A DNA stretch of 64,000 nucleotides. Origin: Paraburkholderia acidisoli (GTDB lineage Bacteria; Pseudomonadota; Gammaproteobacteria; Burkholderiales; Burkholderiaceae). The translations under genes and the position numbers were made by a program. The DNA is taken from assembly GCF_009789675.1 (NCBI RefSeq), contig NZ_CP046913.1, positions 62,001 through 126,000 on the forward strand, in the 5' to 3' direction. The notes under the pieces were generated by a model. It worked only from the letters and a program-made list of their open reading frames with translations. It was not told the DNA's origin and did no database searches. This document shows, piece by piece, positions 17,062 to 27,013 of this stretch. Positions within the stretch are counted from its first letter, which is position 1. Each line of letters opens with the position of its first letter.

Positions 17062-18105
17062 ATGGACCCGACGAGCGCCGAAACGCCCGTGTTTTCCGCC
17101 TCCGCTCCGCGTTTCGACGCGGCGCGCCGGGCCGCGCTCGCGCGCGCCAATGCGTGCATGCTGACGTTCGCGGTGGCCGCGCTCGGCTGGGAATGGCTCG
17201 GTTTGCCGCTGCTATTGCGCGCGACGCACGAATTCACGTTCGCGCTCGCCGTGACGCTGATCCCCGTCGTGCTCGCCACGCCCATTCACTGGGGACTCGT
17301 GCACGAGGGCATTCACGGTCAATTGCTGCGCGAGCGGCGCGCGAACGAAGCGCTCGCCCGCGCGCTCGCGATCGGCCTGGCGTTACCGTTCGACGCGGTG
17401 CGCTTCGGTCATCTCATGCATCACCGCTTCACGCGCGAGCCGTTCGACCGGCCCGACGTGATCGCCTCGCGCGGTTCGCGCTGGCGGCGCCGCGTGGCGT
17501 ATTACGCGCGGCTGCTCGGCGGTTTCTATCTGATGGAACTGGTGTTGCCGCTGCTGGCATTTCTGCCGAAGACGACCGCGCGCGCGATCGTCGCGCGGGG
17601 CGTGGGCGCGCAAGGCGAGTCGGGTGTCCAGGTGCAGCGGCTGTTCGCGAATCACGCCGCCGACCCCGTGCGGCGCCGGCGCGCGCGGCGCGACTGGCTG
17701 CTCTCGCTCGCGCTCTATGCCATGGCGTTCGCGCTCTACGGCCGCTACGGCTGCGTGCTGCTCGTGGCGATGTCTCTGCGCGGCCTGTGGCTGTCGCTCG
17801 CCGACAACCTGCCGCACTACGACGTCGCGCTCGACGAACCGGGCCGCGCGCGCGACTTTCGCGTGCCGCGCGCGCTGGGCGTGCTGCTGATGAATCACCA
17901 TCTGCATCGGCAGCATCATCTGCATCCCACGCTGCCGTGGACCGCGTTGCCCGCACTCGCTTCCATCGACGATAAAGCGAACGACAAGGCGAACGTCAGC
18001 GCGCGCACGCCGTATCTCGCGGCCGTGCTGCGTCAGTTTCGCGGCATGAACGCCGATGTTTCGGGCACCGAAGTTCCGCGCGCGATCGATACGCGCGTCA
18101 CATGA
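17062..18105 (+). CDS. Membrane fatty acid desaturase/hydroxylase domain protein
   Basis: 347-residue integral membrane di-iron enzyme candidate. Three histidine boxes are present: HEGIHG (about 89-94), HLMHHRF (about 116-122) and HHLHRQHHLHP (about 282-292), together with hydrophobic segments around 30-75, 155-175 and 215-240. Substrate unknown; carotenoid- or lipid-modifying roles are possible. ATG 17062 has AGGA 7 bases upstream; a TTG six bases earlier is too near that site. Its last 8 bases overlap the end of the convergent small membrane protein gene. Confidence 0.83.
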   Translation: MDPTSAETPVFSASAPRFDAARRAALARANACMLTFAVAALGWEWLGLPLLLRATHEFTFALAVTLIPVVLATPIHWGLVHEGIHGQLLRERRANEALARALAIGLALPFDAVRFGHLMHHRFTREPFDRPDVIASRGSRWRRRVAYYARLLGGFYLMELVLPLLAFLPKTTARAIVARGVGAQGESGVQVQRLFANHAADPVRRRRARRDWLLSLALYAMAFALYGRYGCVLLVAMSLRGLWLSLADNLPHYDVALDEPGRARDFRVPRALGVLLMNHHLHRQHHLHPTLPWTALPALASIDDKANDKANVSARTPYLAAVLRQFRGMNADVSGTEVPRAIDTRVT

Positions 18106-18283
18106 GCGCGGGCAGCGCCTCGACGAGCGCGACGGCCAGCGTCGCGCCGATCAGCGCGCCGATCACGCGCAGCGTGTTGTGACGGAATTCGGTTGCGCAG
18201 GGCAGCGCGCCCAGAAAGAGCGCACCGGCGAGGGCCATCGGGATGATCATCACGAAGTCGCCGATCGTGAAATAGCCTTGCAT
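18098..18283 (-). CDS. Small hydrophobic protein, two membrane helices
   Basis: 61 residues, not recognised. Two hydrophobic helices (about 8-30 and 38-56) are separated by the short polar turn CATEFRHNT. The start ATG at 18283 has a very good ribosome binding site (AAGGAG, 6 bases away), which supports a real gene although the frame continues upstream. It is convergent with the desaturase and overlaps it by 8 bases. Confidence 0.7.
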   Translation of the reverse strand: MQGYFTIGDFVMIIPMALAGALFLGALPCATEFRHNTLRVIGALIGATLAVALVEALPALM

Positions 18284-18638
18284 GCTCGTCTCCTTATCGT
18301 TTTGGCTTCGAAGTCGCGCAAGCTTCGTGTGTTTGTGCTGGCTGGCGCGGTGGCCTCGAGCCTCAATCGAGTATAGGTGAGGGTTTTCGGCGTGCTGGGC
18401 CGCCGCGATGCCGCATGGGTGAGCACCGCCTCGCGCTGCGGCCGCGAAGCCGCGTCCAGCGGCGTTTGCGCGGCCAACGGCATGGCCCGTCGCCTTCCCG
18501 GCACACGCGTTCGCAGCATTACGAATGACTTTCGATTGCGAACGTCGCGCGCCTGTGTCGAGGCGCACGCATACGGCGTGCCGCCGCATTCACGGCAATC
18601 GGTGCGATCACCGCCTGCCCGGCCGCGCTGAGCGCGCG
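18284..18638. other. Intergenic region
   Basis: About 355 bases between two minus-strand genes; should carry the promoter of the 61-residue protein. No gene supported. Confidence 0.35.
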
Positions 18639-19901
18639 CTATGCCGCCTGCGCACGCTCGCGCGAGCGCAGCATGAACGCGCCCGCGAGTCCCGCCACGA
18701 GCAGCACGATCACGAGTCCGGCCACGCCGCCCCAGCCCATCGAGGTCCAGAAGTGGCCGCCGACCGAACCCATCACGCTCGAGCCGAGGTAGTACGCGAG
18801 CAGATAGAGCGCGGCCGCCTGGCCTTTCGCTTCGCGCGCGAGCCGGCCGACCCAGCCGCTCGCGACCGAGTGCCCCGCGAAGAAGCCGATGGTGAGACAC
18901 GCGATGCCCGCCGCGATCGCGCCGATCGGTGCGAACAGCGTGAGCACGACGCCCGTGAGCATGGTGAACAGCGCGGCGATCAGCACGCGGCCGCGTCCGA
19001 ACGTGTCGGCCATGCGGCCCGACCACGGCGAGGCGACCACGCCGGTCAGATACACGAGGAAGATCGCGCCGATCGCCGCCTGGCTCATGTGATACGGCGC
19101 CGCGATCAGCCGGTAGCCGATGTAGTTGTAGAGCGTGACGAAGCTGCCCATCAGCACGAAACCCATGGCGAACAGCACGGGCAGGCCGGGCCGCGCGAAG
19201 GTGCGCGCGAGCGCCGCGCGATGATGCGAGAAGCCCAGGCCGCGCTTGGGCGCGAAATGGCGCGAGTGCGGCAGCAGCGCGCGAAACGCGAACATCGAAG
19301 CCAGCCCGAGCACGCCGATCACGGCCACGGCCACGCGCCAGCCGAACAGATCCGTGGCGATGCCGGTGATCACGCGCCCCGCCATGCCGCCGATCGCGGT
19401 GCCGCCCACGTAGAGCCCCATCGACAAGCCGAGGCCGTCCGGGTGCATTTCCTCGGCGAGCCACGCCATGGCGACGGCGGGCACGCCGCCGAGCGCGATG
19501 CCTTCGAGCGTGCGCAGCACCAGCAGCTCGTGCCAGTGCGGCACGAACGCGGCGGCGAGCGTGAGCAGCGAGGAGGCGCACAGCGAGGCGGTCATCATGC
19601 CGCGCCGGCTCCAGCCTTCGGAGACGAAGCCGGCGATGAAGATGGCGATGGCGAGCGCGGCCGTGCTGAACGAAAGCGACAGGCTCGACTGCGCGGGGCT
19701 CACGCCGAATGTGGCCGAGAACGCGGGCAGCAGCGGCTGCACGCAGTAAAGCAGCGAAAACGTGGCGTAACCGGCGAACAGCAGCGCGAGACTCGCGCGC
19801 CAGAACGCGGGCGTGCCGCGTTCGATGTAGGGGATGGCGGCGGCGGACGAAGCGGCCGGGGGCGCGTCGGAATGGCGGCCGGCGCCCGGTGAAACTGTCA
19901 C
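18639..19901 (-). CDS. MFS transporter, YnfM-like (DHA1 family)
   Basis: 420-residue major facilitator with about 12 hydrophobic helices after a 35-residue polar N-terminus. Landmarks are the LLYCVQPLLPAFSATFGVSPAQSSLSLS segment typical of YnfM/arabinose-efflux type carriers, the loop motif SEGWSRRGMM between helices 2 and 3, and the second-half counterpart GRMADTFGRGRVL. Substrate unknown. The GTG at 19901 is the first start in frame. It is a single gene. Confidence 0.85.
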   Translation of the reverse strand: MTVSPGAGRHSDAPPAASSAAAIPYIERGTPAFWRASLALLFAGYATFSLLYCVQPLLPAFSATFGVSPAQSSLSLSFSTAALAIAIFIAGFVSEGWSRRGMMTASLCASSLLTLAAAFVPHWHELLVLRTLEGIALGGVPAVAMAWLAEEMHPDGLGLSMGLYVGGTAIGGMAGRVITGIATDLFGWRVAVAVIGVLGLASMFAFRALLPHSRHFAPKRGLGFSHHRAALARTFARPGLPVLFAMGFVLMGSFVTLYNYIGYRLIAAPYHMSQAAIGAIFLVYLTGVVASPWSGRMADTFGRGRVLIAALFTMLTGVVLTLFAPIGAIAAGIACLTIGFFAGHSVASGWVGRLAREAKGQAAALYLLAYYLGSSVMGSVGGHFWTSMGWGGVAGLVIVLLVAGLAGAFMLRSRERAQAA

Positions 19902-20066
19902 GACGAAAACTCCACGAACTAGGGGAAACCCTGAACGATACGCCTGTTGGGCGCCCGATGGCGGCGAGCGCCGCAGTTTTTTGGGGTTGCGTGGGCTTTC
20001 GTGGGCGCTTGGGGCGTTTTACGCGGGTTTTTCGTCGATGAATGGGGAAATGCGCGCGTTAGCCGT

Positions 20067-21662
20067 TCAACCCGGCGCGCTCGCGGCACGCGCGGGTTCG
20101 GCTTGCCCCGTCGAGGGCGGTGCGGTGTCGGGGACCTTTCCGGCCGCCTTCCCGGCCACCTCGCCCGGGTGCGTCAGCGCTTCGTTACTGGGCAGATCGG
20201 CGGCGCTCCAGCCGCCGCCGAGCGCCTTCACGAGCGCCACGCTCGCGGCCATGCGCCGCCGCGCGATGGCAACGGCCTGGCGCTCGTTGGTGAGCGCCGT
20301 GGTCTGCGCCACGACCACGTCGAGATAGGTGATCGCGCCGCTCTGGTAGCGGCTCTGCACGTTCGCGAGCGTGCGCTGCGCGGCGCTCACGGCGCGGTCC
20401 TGGGCGGCCGCCTCCTGTTCGAGCACGCGCAGCGTGGCGAGGTTGTCCTCGACTTCGCCGAACGCGTCGAGCACGGTCTGCCGATACTGCGCCACGCTTT
20501 CGTCGTACTGCGCGCGCGCGGCGTCGCGCACCGCCTCGCGGCCGCCGAAGTCGAGCAGCGTGCCCGCGAGCGTCGGCCCGAGCGACCAGAAGCGCGCGGG
20601 CGCCATCAGCCACTGGCCGTAGTTGGTCGCTTCGAGGCCGCCTGTGACCGCGAGCATGAGGTTCGGGAAGAACGCCGCGGTGGCCACGCCCACTTCGGCG
20701 TTGGCGGCGGCCACACGGCGCTCGGCCGCGGCAATGTCGGGGCGCCGTTCGAGCAGCGTGGACGGCACGCCCGGCGGGCTCGCGATCGCGCGCACCGTGT
20801 AGGCGGCGGGTCCTGGCACCGCGGGAATCGCGGGCAACGAGAACGTCGAGGGCGACTGGCCGACCAGAATGCCGATCGCGTGTTCGAGCTGCGCGCGCTG
20901 CACGCCGAGGTCGATGGCCTGCGCCTGGGTGGTTTGCAGCTGCGTTTGCGCCTGGCCGACGTCGGCGTCGGTGGCGATGCCGCCGTCGTAGCGATGCTGC
21001 GTGAGATCGACGGAATCGCCGTACGCCGCGATGGTGTCGTTGAGCAACTGCTGCTCGCGGTCGATGCCGCGCAACTCGAAATAGTCGGTCGCGAGTTCGG
21101 CCTGCATGGAGAGCAGCACGGCCTGCATGTCGGCGGCGCTCGCCTGCGCGTTGGCGCGCGCGGCTTCCACGCTGCGCGCGACGCGGCCCCAGAGGTCCGG
21201 CTCCCACGTGGCGTCGAGGCCCGCGGCGTAGTCGTTGATCGTGTGACCGGCCTTCGACGTATAGAGGATGTTCTGCGAGGTGCGCGTGCGCGAGTAGTCG
21301 CCGCTCGCCGTCACGACGGGGAAGAAGTGCGAGCGCTGTTGCGCGACGTTGGCGCGCGCCGCGCGAAAGTGCGCCTGCGCCGCGAGCACGTTCTGGTTCG
21401 CGTCCGCGACCTGTGCTTCGAGCGCGTTCAGTGTGTCGTCGCCGTAGATCGTCCACCATGCGCCGCGCGAAGCTTGATCGGCCGGTTGCGCGAGCGCCCA
21501 GCCGGTGCCCTGGAGTTCCTTGTACGTGGCGGCCACGGGCAGCGTGGGCCGCCGGTAATCCGGGCCGAGCGTGCAGCCGTCGAGCGTGGCGAGGGCGGTT
21601 AGCGTGGCCGCCACGGCGATCAGCCGACGCGAGGTAAGCCGATACCGATACGCGTGCCTCAT
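20067..21662 (-). CDS. RND efflux outer membrane lipoprotein (OprM/NodT family)
   Basis: 531-residue outer membrane channel of a tripartite efflux pump. The signal peptide ends in a lipobox LDGC (Cys near 30), so it should be lipidated. Two repeated OEP domains follow, with LGPDYRRP, the ADANQNVLAAQAHFRAARA helix and LLERRPDIAAAERRVAAANA as family landmarks; the C-terminal 30 residues are Ala/Pro-rich. Its ATG overlaps the adaptor stop by four bases, so the genes are translationally coupled. Confidence 0.93.
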   Translation of the reverse strand: MRHAYRYRLTSRRLIAVAATLTALATLDGCTLGPDYRRPTLPVAATYKELQGTGWALAQPADQASRGAWWTIYGDDTLNALEAQVADANQNVLAAQAHFRAARANVAQQRSHFFPVVTASGDYSRTRTSQNILYTSKAGHTINDYAAGLDATWEPDLWGRVARSVEAARANAQASAADMQAVLLSMQAELATDYFELRGIDREQQLLNDTIAAYGDSVDLTQHRYDGGIATDADVGQAQTQLQTTQAQAIDLGVQRAQLEHAIGILVGQSPSTFSLPAIPAVPGPAAYTVRAIASPPGVPSTLLERRPDIAAAERRVAAANAEVGVATAAFFPNLMLAVTGGLEATNYGQWLMAPARFWSLGPTLAGTLLDFGGREAVRDAARAQYDESVAQYRQTVLDAFGEVEDNLATLRVLEQEAAAQDRAVSAAQRTLANVQSRYQSGAITYLDVVVAQTTALTNERQAVAIARRRMAASVALVKALGGGWSAADLPSNEALTHPGEVAGKAAGKVPDTAPPSTGQAEPARAASAPG

Positions 21663-22942
21663 GATGCGGGCCTCCGTTGCGAAGCGGCGCTCGAGTTGGC
21701 GCTGGCCGCGCCGCTCGCGCCATGCGCCGAGGCGGCTTCGGCATCGGCTTGAGGCGCGCTGGCGGGGTTCACGCCATGCGCCGCGACGATGCGCACCGGT
21801 GTGTCATCGACGATCGAGTCCTGCGGGTTGACGATCACGCGCTCGCCGCCCGTGAGCCCCGCGGCCACGGCCACGCGCGTGCCGTAGTCGGTGCCGAGCG
21901 TGACGTTCACGAGCTTCACGCGGTGGTTCGCATCCACGGTCGCGACCTTCACGCCGCCCGGTCGGAACAGGAACGCGTTGCCGGGCAGCGTGAGCGGCGT
22001 GGCCGAGCCGTCGAGTGCGAAATGCACCTGCGCATAGGCGCCCGGCAGCAATTCGCCCGCGCGGTTGTCCACGCTCACTTCCACGAGCATCGTGCGCTGC
22101 GTGGGGTCGACCGCGCCCGCCGTGCGCGCGATCGTGCCCGGATAGCGCTTGCCCTGGGTCTCGTTGAGCGTGAGGAACGCGGGCTGGCCCGCGCGAATCT
22201 GCTGCGCGTAGGCCTGCGGCACGTTCGCGTACACGCGCAGCTTGTCGGCCTGCGCCACATGGAACAGCTCTTTCTGCGCGCTGCCGCCGTTGCCCGCGTC
22301 GATGAGCGCGCCCACGTCCACGTTGCGCGCCGTGACGATGCCGTCGAACGGCGCCGTCACCTTTTCGTACGACTGCAACTGCCCGAGCCGCGAAACGTTG
22401 AAACGCGCGGCGTCGAGCGTGGCTTTTTTCGCGAGCATGTCGCCCACTTTTTCGTCGGTGTCCTGCTTCGAGACCGAGCGGTTTTGCAGCATCTGCTGCC
22501 AGCGGTCGGCCGTGGTTCTGGCGAGCGCGTAGTTCGCTTCGGCGTTGGCGAGATCGGCGCGCGCGGCGCGCAGTTGATCGTCCACTTCGGGCGCGTCGAT
22601 CTCCGCGAGCAACTGCCCCGCCTTCACGTGCGCGCCGATGTCGAAGTACCACTTGCGCAGGTAGCCGCTCGTGCGCGCGTAGATCGGCGTGTCGAGAAAC
22701 GCCTGCACGTTGCCGGGCAGCACGAGATCGAGCGCGCGCGCCGAATGCTGCGGCTCGACCACCTGCACGGAGAGCGTGCTCGCGGCCTGGGCGTCGTGTT
22801 CGAGCGCCGCGTGCGCGCTGTGGCGCGACCAGATGCCTTGTGCGGCGAGCCCCAGCACCACGAGCGCGGCGACCACGAGCGGCCAGCGGCGCGGTTTGTG
22901 CGGCGGCGTTGGCGGAGGAGGCGTATCGGTGTGAGTCGTCAT
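21659..22942 (-). CDS. RND efflux periplasmic adaptor (membrane fusion protein)
   Basis: 427 residues: a cytosolic Pro-rich start, one membrane anchor (about 20-38), lipoyl half-motifs (GAHVKAGQLLAEID and YEKVTAPFDGIVTARNVDVG), a hairpin region between them, a beta-barrel domain and a low-complexity Ala/Ser-rich C-terminal tail (about 390-427). It bridges the permease and the outer membrane channel. It is the middle gene of the operon, 40 bases after the permease stop. Confidence 0.93.
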   Translation of the reverse strand: MTTHTDTPPPPTPPHKPRRWPLVVAALVVLGLAAQGIWSRHSAHAALEHDAQAASTLSVQVVEPQHSARALDLVLPGNVQAFLDTPIYARTSGYLRKWYFDIGAHVKAGQLLAEIDAPEVDDQLRAARADLANAEANYALARTTADRWQQMLQNRSVSKQDTDEKVGDMLAKKATLDAARFNVSRLGQLQSYEKVTAPFDGIVTARNVDVGALIDAGNGGSAQKELFHVAQADKLRVYANVPQAYAQQIRAGQPAFLTLNETQGKRYPGTIARTAGAVDPTQRTMLVEVSVDNRAGELLPGAYAQVHFALDGSATPLTLPGNAFLFRPGGVKVATVDANHRVKLVNVTLGTDYGTRVAVAAGLTGGERVIVNPQDSIVDDTPVRIVAAHGVNPASAPQADAEAASAHGASGAASANSSAASQRRPAS

Positions 22943-22982
22943 GACGAGGGTCGCGAGAGAGGCGAATTTTTACGGTGCAGTG

Positions 22983-25900
22983 TTATCGGGGCACGACATG
23001 CTCTAGCGCGCGGCGGCGGCGTTCGCCGAGCTTGCGGTACACGAGCGAAAACACCACGGGCACGAAGATCAGCGTGGCGAGCGTGCCCACAGCGAGGCCG
23101 CCGATCACGGCGCGGCCGAGCGGCGCGTTCTGTTCGCCGCCTTCGCCGAGCCCGATCGCCATCGGCACCATGCCGATCACCATCGCGAGCGCCGTCATCA
23201 GCACGGGGCGAAAGCGCGTGTAGCCCGCCTCGATCGCCGCGCGCGCGGCGTCGCCGTGCTCGCGCAACTGCTCGCGCGCGAAGCTGATGACGAGAATCGA
23301 GTTCGCCGTGGCAATGCCAATACACATGATCGCGCCCGTGAGCGCCGGAATGGACAGCGTGGTGTGCGTGAGGAACAGCATCCAGACGATGCCCGCGAGC
23401 GCGCCCGGCAGCGCCGTGATGATGATGAACGGATCGAGCCACGACTGGAAGTTCACGACGATCAGCAGGTACACGAGCACGATCGCGAACACGAGTCCGA
23501 ACAATAGTCCGGAGAACGAATCGTTCATCGTCTGCACCTGGCCGCGCAGCTTGATCGTCGAGCCCTTGGGCAACTCGTGTTGCGTTTCGTCGATGATCTT
23601 CGCGATGTCGTCGGAGACCGCGCCCAGATCGCGGCCGTCGGCGGTGCCGTAAATGTCGATGGTGGTTTGCGCGTTGTAGTGCGTGACCACGGCGTTGCCC
23701 GCCACGCGCTGCATGCTCGCGAGCGAGCCGAGAATGTTGCTGCGGCCGTTCGCGGTGAGCGGAATGTTGGCGAGCGATTGCAGCGAATCGATCGTGTATT
23801 GCGGCGCTTCCGTCACCACGTTGTAGCTCACGCCGTTGCGCGGATTGAGCCAGAACGTGGGCGTGGTCTGCTGGCTGCCCGAGAGCGTGATGAGCAGGTC
23901 GCTCGCCACGTCTTTCTGCGTGAAGCCCGCCTGTTGCGCGCGCGTGCGATCGACGTCGATAAAGATGCGCGGCAAATCCGCGGGCTGCTGGATGCGCGCG
24001 TCGGCGAAACCGGGCACGCCGCGCAGGCGCGCGAGCAGATTCGCGGCGAAGGTGCGATTGCCCGCCACGTCGCGGCCCACGATCTGCACGTCGATCGGCG
24101 AGGGCATGCCGAAGTTCAGCGTCTGGCTCACGATGTCGGCGGGCAGGAAGGCGAACTGCACGCCGGGGAATTCGGCGTTGAGCGTGCGGCGCAGCGTGCG
24201 CACGTAACCGGCCGTCGCGTGATGGTCTTCGTTGAGCGTGATGAGCACGTCGGCGTCCGAGGTGCCGATGGTGCCCGTGTTGCTGTACGAGAGGTTGATG
24301 CCCGACACCGGCAGCCCGATGTTGTCGATGATCGAATGCAACTCGGCCTTCGGGATCAGCTCGCGAATACGCTTGTCCACGCGGTCGGTGAGCACGGCGG
24401 TTTCTTCCACGCGCATGCCGGTTTTCGCGCGAATGTGCAGCGCGATCGTGCCCGCGTCCACCTGCGGAAAGAAGTCGCGGCCGAGGAACGGCATGAGCAG
24501 CATGGAAGCGCCGCAGCAGCCCAGGAAGATCGCCACGAACCACACGGGATGGTTGACGCGCGCTTCGAGAAAGCCGCGATAGCGACCGCGCAGCCGCTCG
24601 AAGCCGCGCTCGAAGCCAAGGTGCACGCGCATGAACGGATTGCGCGTGCCCGTGTGCGCGTGATGCGCGTCGGCGGCCTTGTGATGATGGCGCATCAGGT
24701 ACATCGCGAGCGTGGGCACGAGCGTACGCGAGAAGAAGTACGACGCGAGCATCGCGAACACCACGGCTTCGGCGAGCGGAATGAAGAGGTAATGCGCCAC
24801 GCCCGTGAGCAGGAACATCGGCACGAACACGATGCAGATGGAGAGCGTGGAGACGAGTGTGGGAATCGCGATCTGATGCGCGCCGTCGAGAATCGCCTGC
24901 TCGAGCGTCTTGCCTTGCTCGAGTTGCTGGCTGATGTTCTCGATCGCCACTGTTGCATCGTCGACAAGAATGCCCACGGCGAGCGCGAGACCGCCGAGCG
25001 TCATGATGTTGATGGTTTCGCCGAGCGCCGCGAGCGCGATCAGCGAGGTGATCATCGAGAGCGGAATCGACACGGCGATGATGAGCGTCGCGCGCCAGTT
25101 GCCGAGAAACAGCAGGATCATCAGCGCCGTGAGCGCGGCCGCGATGAGCGCTTCGCGCAGCACGCCCTGCACGGAGGCGCGCACGAACAGCGACTGGTCC
25201 GCCACGGGGTCGATGTTCAGCGAAGGCGGCACGAGGTTGCGCAGCGTGGGCATCATCGACTGGATGCGGTCGACGATTTCGAGCGTGGACGTGTTGCCCG
25301 TCTTGTTGATCGACAGCATGGAGGCGCGCTGGCCGTCCACGCGCACGATATTGGTCTGCGGCACGAAGCCGTCACGCACGTGCGCGATGTCGCGGATGTA
25401 GATCGTGCCGTTCGGCGTGGTTTTCACGGGGATGTCGTTCAAGCCCTCTATGCTCGTAGGACTTGCGTTCATCGTCACCGAGTACTCGGTCGCGCCGATC
25501 TTCGCGGTGCCCGAGGGCAGGATGAGGTTCTGCGTGCTGATCGCGTTGACCACGTCGCTCGGCGCGAGGTTGTGCTGCTGCAACGCACGCTGGTCGATGT
25601 CGACCATGATCTGCCGCTGCTTGCCGCCATAGGGCAGCGGCGCCGAAGCGCCGGGCACGGTGGCCAGTTGCGTCTTGAGGAAGTTGTTGCCGTAGTCGAA
25701 CAGCTCCTGCTCGGTGAGCTGCGGCGAAGACAGCGAGAGCCGCAGGATCGGCACCGTGGACGCGTTGTAGCGCAGGATGTTGGGCGGCGTGATGCCCGGC
25801 GGCAACTGGCGCAATTGCGTTTGCGAGAGCGAGGTGACTTCGGCGAGCGCTTCCTGAATGTTCGCGTGCGGCTGGAAGAAGATCTTCACCACGGCGATGC

Positions 25901-26162
25901 CGTTGAGCGAGGTCGATTCGGTGTGCTCGATATCGTTCACGGCCGTGGAGAGCCCGCGCTCGTAGTTGAGCACGATGCGCCGTTCCATTTCGTCGGCGGG
26001 CAGACCCGTGTACGTCCAGATCACCGAAAGCACGGGGATGTCGATGTTCGGGAAGATGTCGGTGGGCGTGCGCAGGATCGTCAGCGGCCCGACGATCATC
26101 AGCAGCAACGCGAGCACGACGAACGTGTACGGGCGCTTGAGCGCGAGTCGAACAATCCACAT
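22983..26162 (-). CDS. RND multidrug-type efflux permease
   Basis: 1059-residue proton-driven inner membrane pump. The N-terminus MWIVRLALKRPYTFVVLALL, the ESTSLNGIAVVKIFF porter segment and the TM4 motif GILVDDATVAIENI with the paired proton-relay Asp residues are visible, and the protein has the normal duplicated layout of two 6-helix halves and two large periplasmic loops. It belongs with HAE-1/hydrophobe exporters rather than metal pumps; substrate unknown. The start at 26162 was chosen because MWIV is the family start; 40 in-frame codons upstream look non-coding. No TetR or two-component regulator lies beside the operon. Confidence 0.93.
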   Translation of the reverse strand: MWIVRLALKRPYTFVVLALLLMIVGPLTILRTPTDIFPNIDIPVLSVIWTYTGLPADEMERRIVLNYERGLSTAVNDIEHTESTSLNGIAVVKIFFQPHANIQEALAEVTSLSQTQLRQLPPGITPPNILRYNASTVPILRLSLSSPQLTEQELFDYGNNFLKTQLATVPGASAPLPYGGKQRQIMVDIDQRALQQHNLAPSDVVNAISTQNLILPSGTAKIGATEYSVTMNASPTSIEGLNDIPVKTTPNGTIYIRDIAHVRDGFVPQTNIVRVDGQRASMLSINKTGNTSTLEIVDRIQSMMPTLRNLVPPSLNIDPVADQSLFVRASVQGVLREALIAAALTALMILLFLGNWRATLIIAVSIPLSMITSLIALAALGETINIMTLGGLALAVGILVDDATVAIENISQQLEQGKTLEQAILDGAHQIAIPTLVSTLSICIVFVPMFLLTGVAHYLFIPLAEAVVFAMLASYFFSRTLVPTLAMYLMRHHHKAADAHHAHTGTRNPFMRVHLGFERGFERLRGRYRGFLEARVNHPVWFVAIFLGCCGASMLLMPFLGRDFFPQVDAGTIALHIRAKTGMRVEETAVLTDRVDKRIRELIPKAELHSIIDNIGLPVSGINLSYSNTGTIGTSDADVLITLNEDHHATAGYVRTLRRTLNAEFPGVQFAFLPADIVSQTLNFGMPSPIDVQIVGRDVAGNRTFAANLLARLRGVPGFADARIQQPADLPRIFIDVDRTRAQQAGFTQKDVASDLLITLSGSQQTTPTFWLNPRNGVSYNVVTEAPQYTIDSLQSLANIPLTANGRSNILGSLASMQRVAGNAVVTHYNAQTTIDIYGTADGRDLGAVSDDIAKIIDETQHELPKGSTIKLRGQVQTMNDSFSGLLFGLVFAIVLVYLLIVVNFQSWLDPFIIITALPGALAGIVWMLFLTHTTLSIPALTGAIMCIGIATANSILVISFAREQLREHGDAARAAIEAGYTRFRPVLMTALAMVIGMVPMAIGLGEGGEQNAPLGRAVIGGLAVGTLATLIFVPVVFSLVYRKLGERRRRALEHVVPR

Positions 26163-26800
26163 GGAACGGCAGGTTCCTTCGCTGATGTCGGCGCGCCGCT
26201 CGCGTGGCTCTTTGGCCGCATGCGCGAGGGCGCAGGTTGTCTGGTCTCGTGGGTTCCGTGGCGTCGCCTGCCTGAACGGCACGCGTATCGTCTGCTGTAA
26301 AAAGTGCAGGCGAATCGCGCGAAAGTCCTGCGCAGAGACCGTTACGCAAGCGACGAATCACGACTTGCTACGGTGTGCGATGCAATTTCGACGTCCCGGA
26401 TGAGGACAGGACTATAGCGCCTGTTTCAGGCAATCAGCGTACTTTTTGCGGGGCCTCCGTAGCAAGCTCGCGTAATGTGGGGTTTACCATCTGTTACAGT
26501 GGGCCCTGCGTTGTTGCCGTGGATGTAAAAATGCGACGCGAAATTTATGGGTCGTGCGATGTTTCTTATGTGGCGTCGCGCGCATGTCATGTAAAACGGT
26601 GACTGACGCCCCTATTATTTCGCTTTGCTCAGGCGTTCAAACAGGCAACAATAGATTGACCATTGGTCCCGTCGGGCTGCGTGGCAGCGGGGGATCAGTG
26701 GCGAATTGGATGCGCGCGCAACCGACGGTGCGCATCGGTTTTTGTCAGCATACCGACCGGTCTTCCTTCGAGGTGACCGGCTAGGGTACGGGGAAACATC
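26163..26800. other. Divergent intergenic region upstream of the RND operon
   Basis: About 640 bases between the RND permease (-) and a small gene (+). It is less GC-rich than its surroundings from about 26430 to 26680 and contains TTGACC at 26655-26660 inside a small inverted repeat gaccattggtc, but no matching -10. I see no gene. Confidence 0.4.
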
Positions 26801-27013
26801 ATGCAAATCGGTTCTATCGTCCGCTCAGTTCATATCGCCGTGCCGCAAGGCGCTCGCGGCATCGTCATGCGTCTGCTCGGCGACATGGCCATGGTGACGT
26901 GGTACGCCGGCGAGCCTGGCGCCTCCGCGCAACTCAACACCGAGCCCTTTTTTCTCGAAGATCTGATCGATACGGGCGAGCACGTCATGCCCGCCGGCGC
27001 GCAGATCCACTAG
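26801..27013 (+). CDS. Hypothetical small protein
   Basis: 70 residues, MQIGSIVRSVHIAVPQGARG..., not recognised. No signal peptide or membrane helix; the sequence alternates hydrophobic strands (RGIVMRLLGDMAMVTWYAGE) and a Pro/Gly-poor acidic helix, so a small soluble fold is likely. The ATG has GGGGAAA 5-10 bases upstream and amino acid composition is balanced, unlike most chance frames here. Single gene. Confidence 0.65.
   Translation: MQIGSIVRSVHIAVPQGARGIVMRLLGDMAMVTWYAGEPGASAQLNTEPFFLEDLIDTGEHVMPAGAQIH

Noticed and set aside
23577..26300. 907-codon open frame on the plus strand opposite the RND permease
   Set aside because: Arg/His/Ala-rich composition and complete overlap with the permease show it is a shadow frame.
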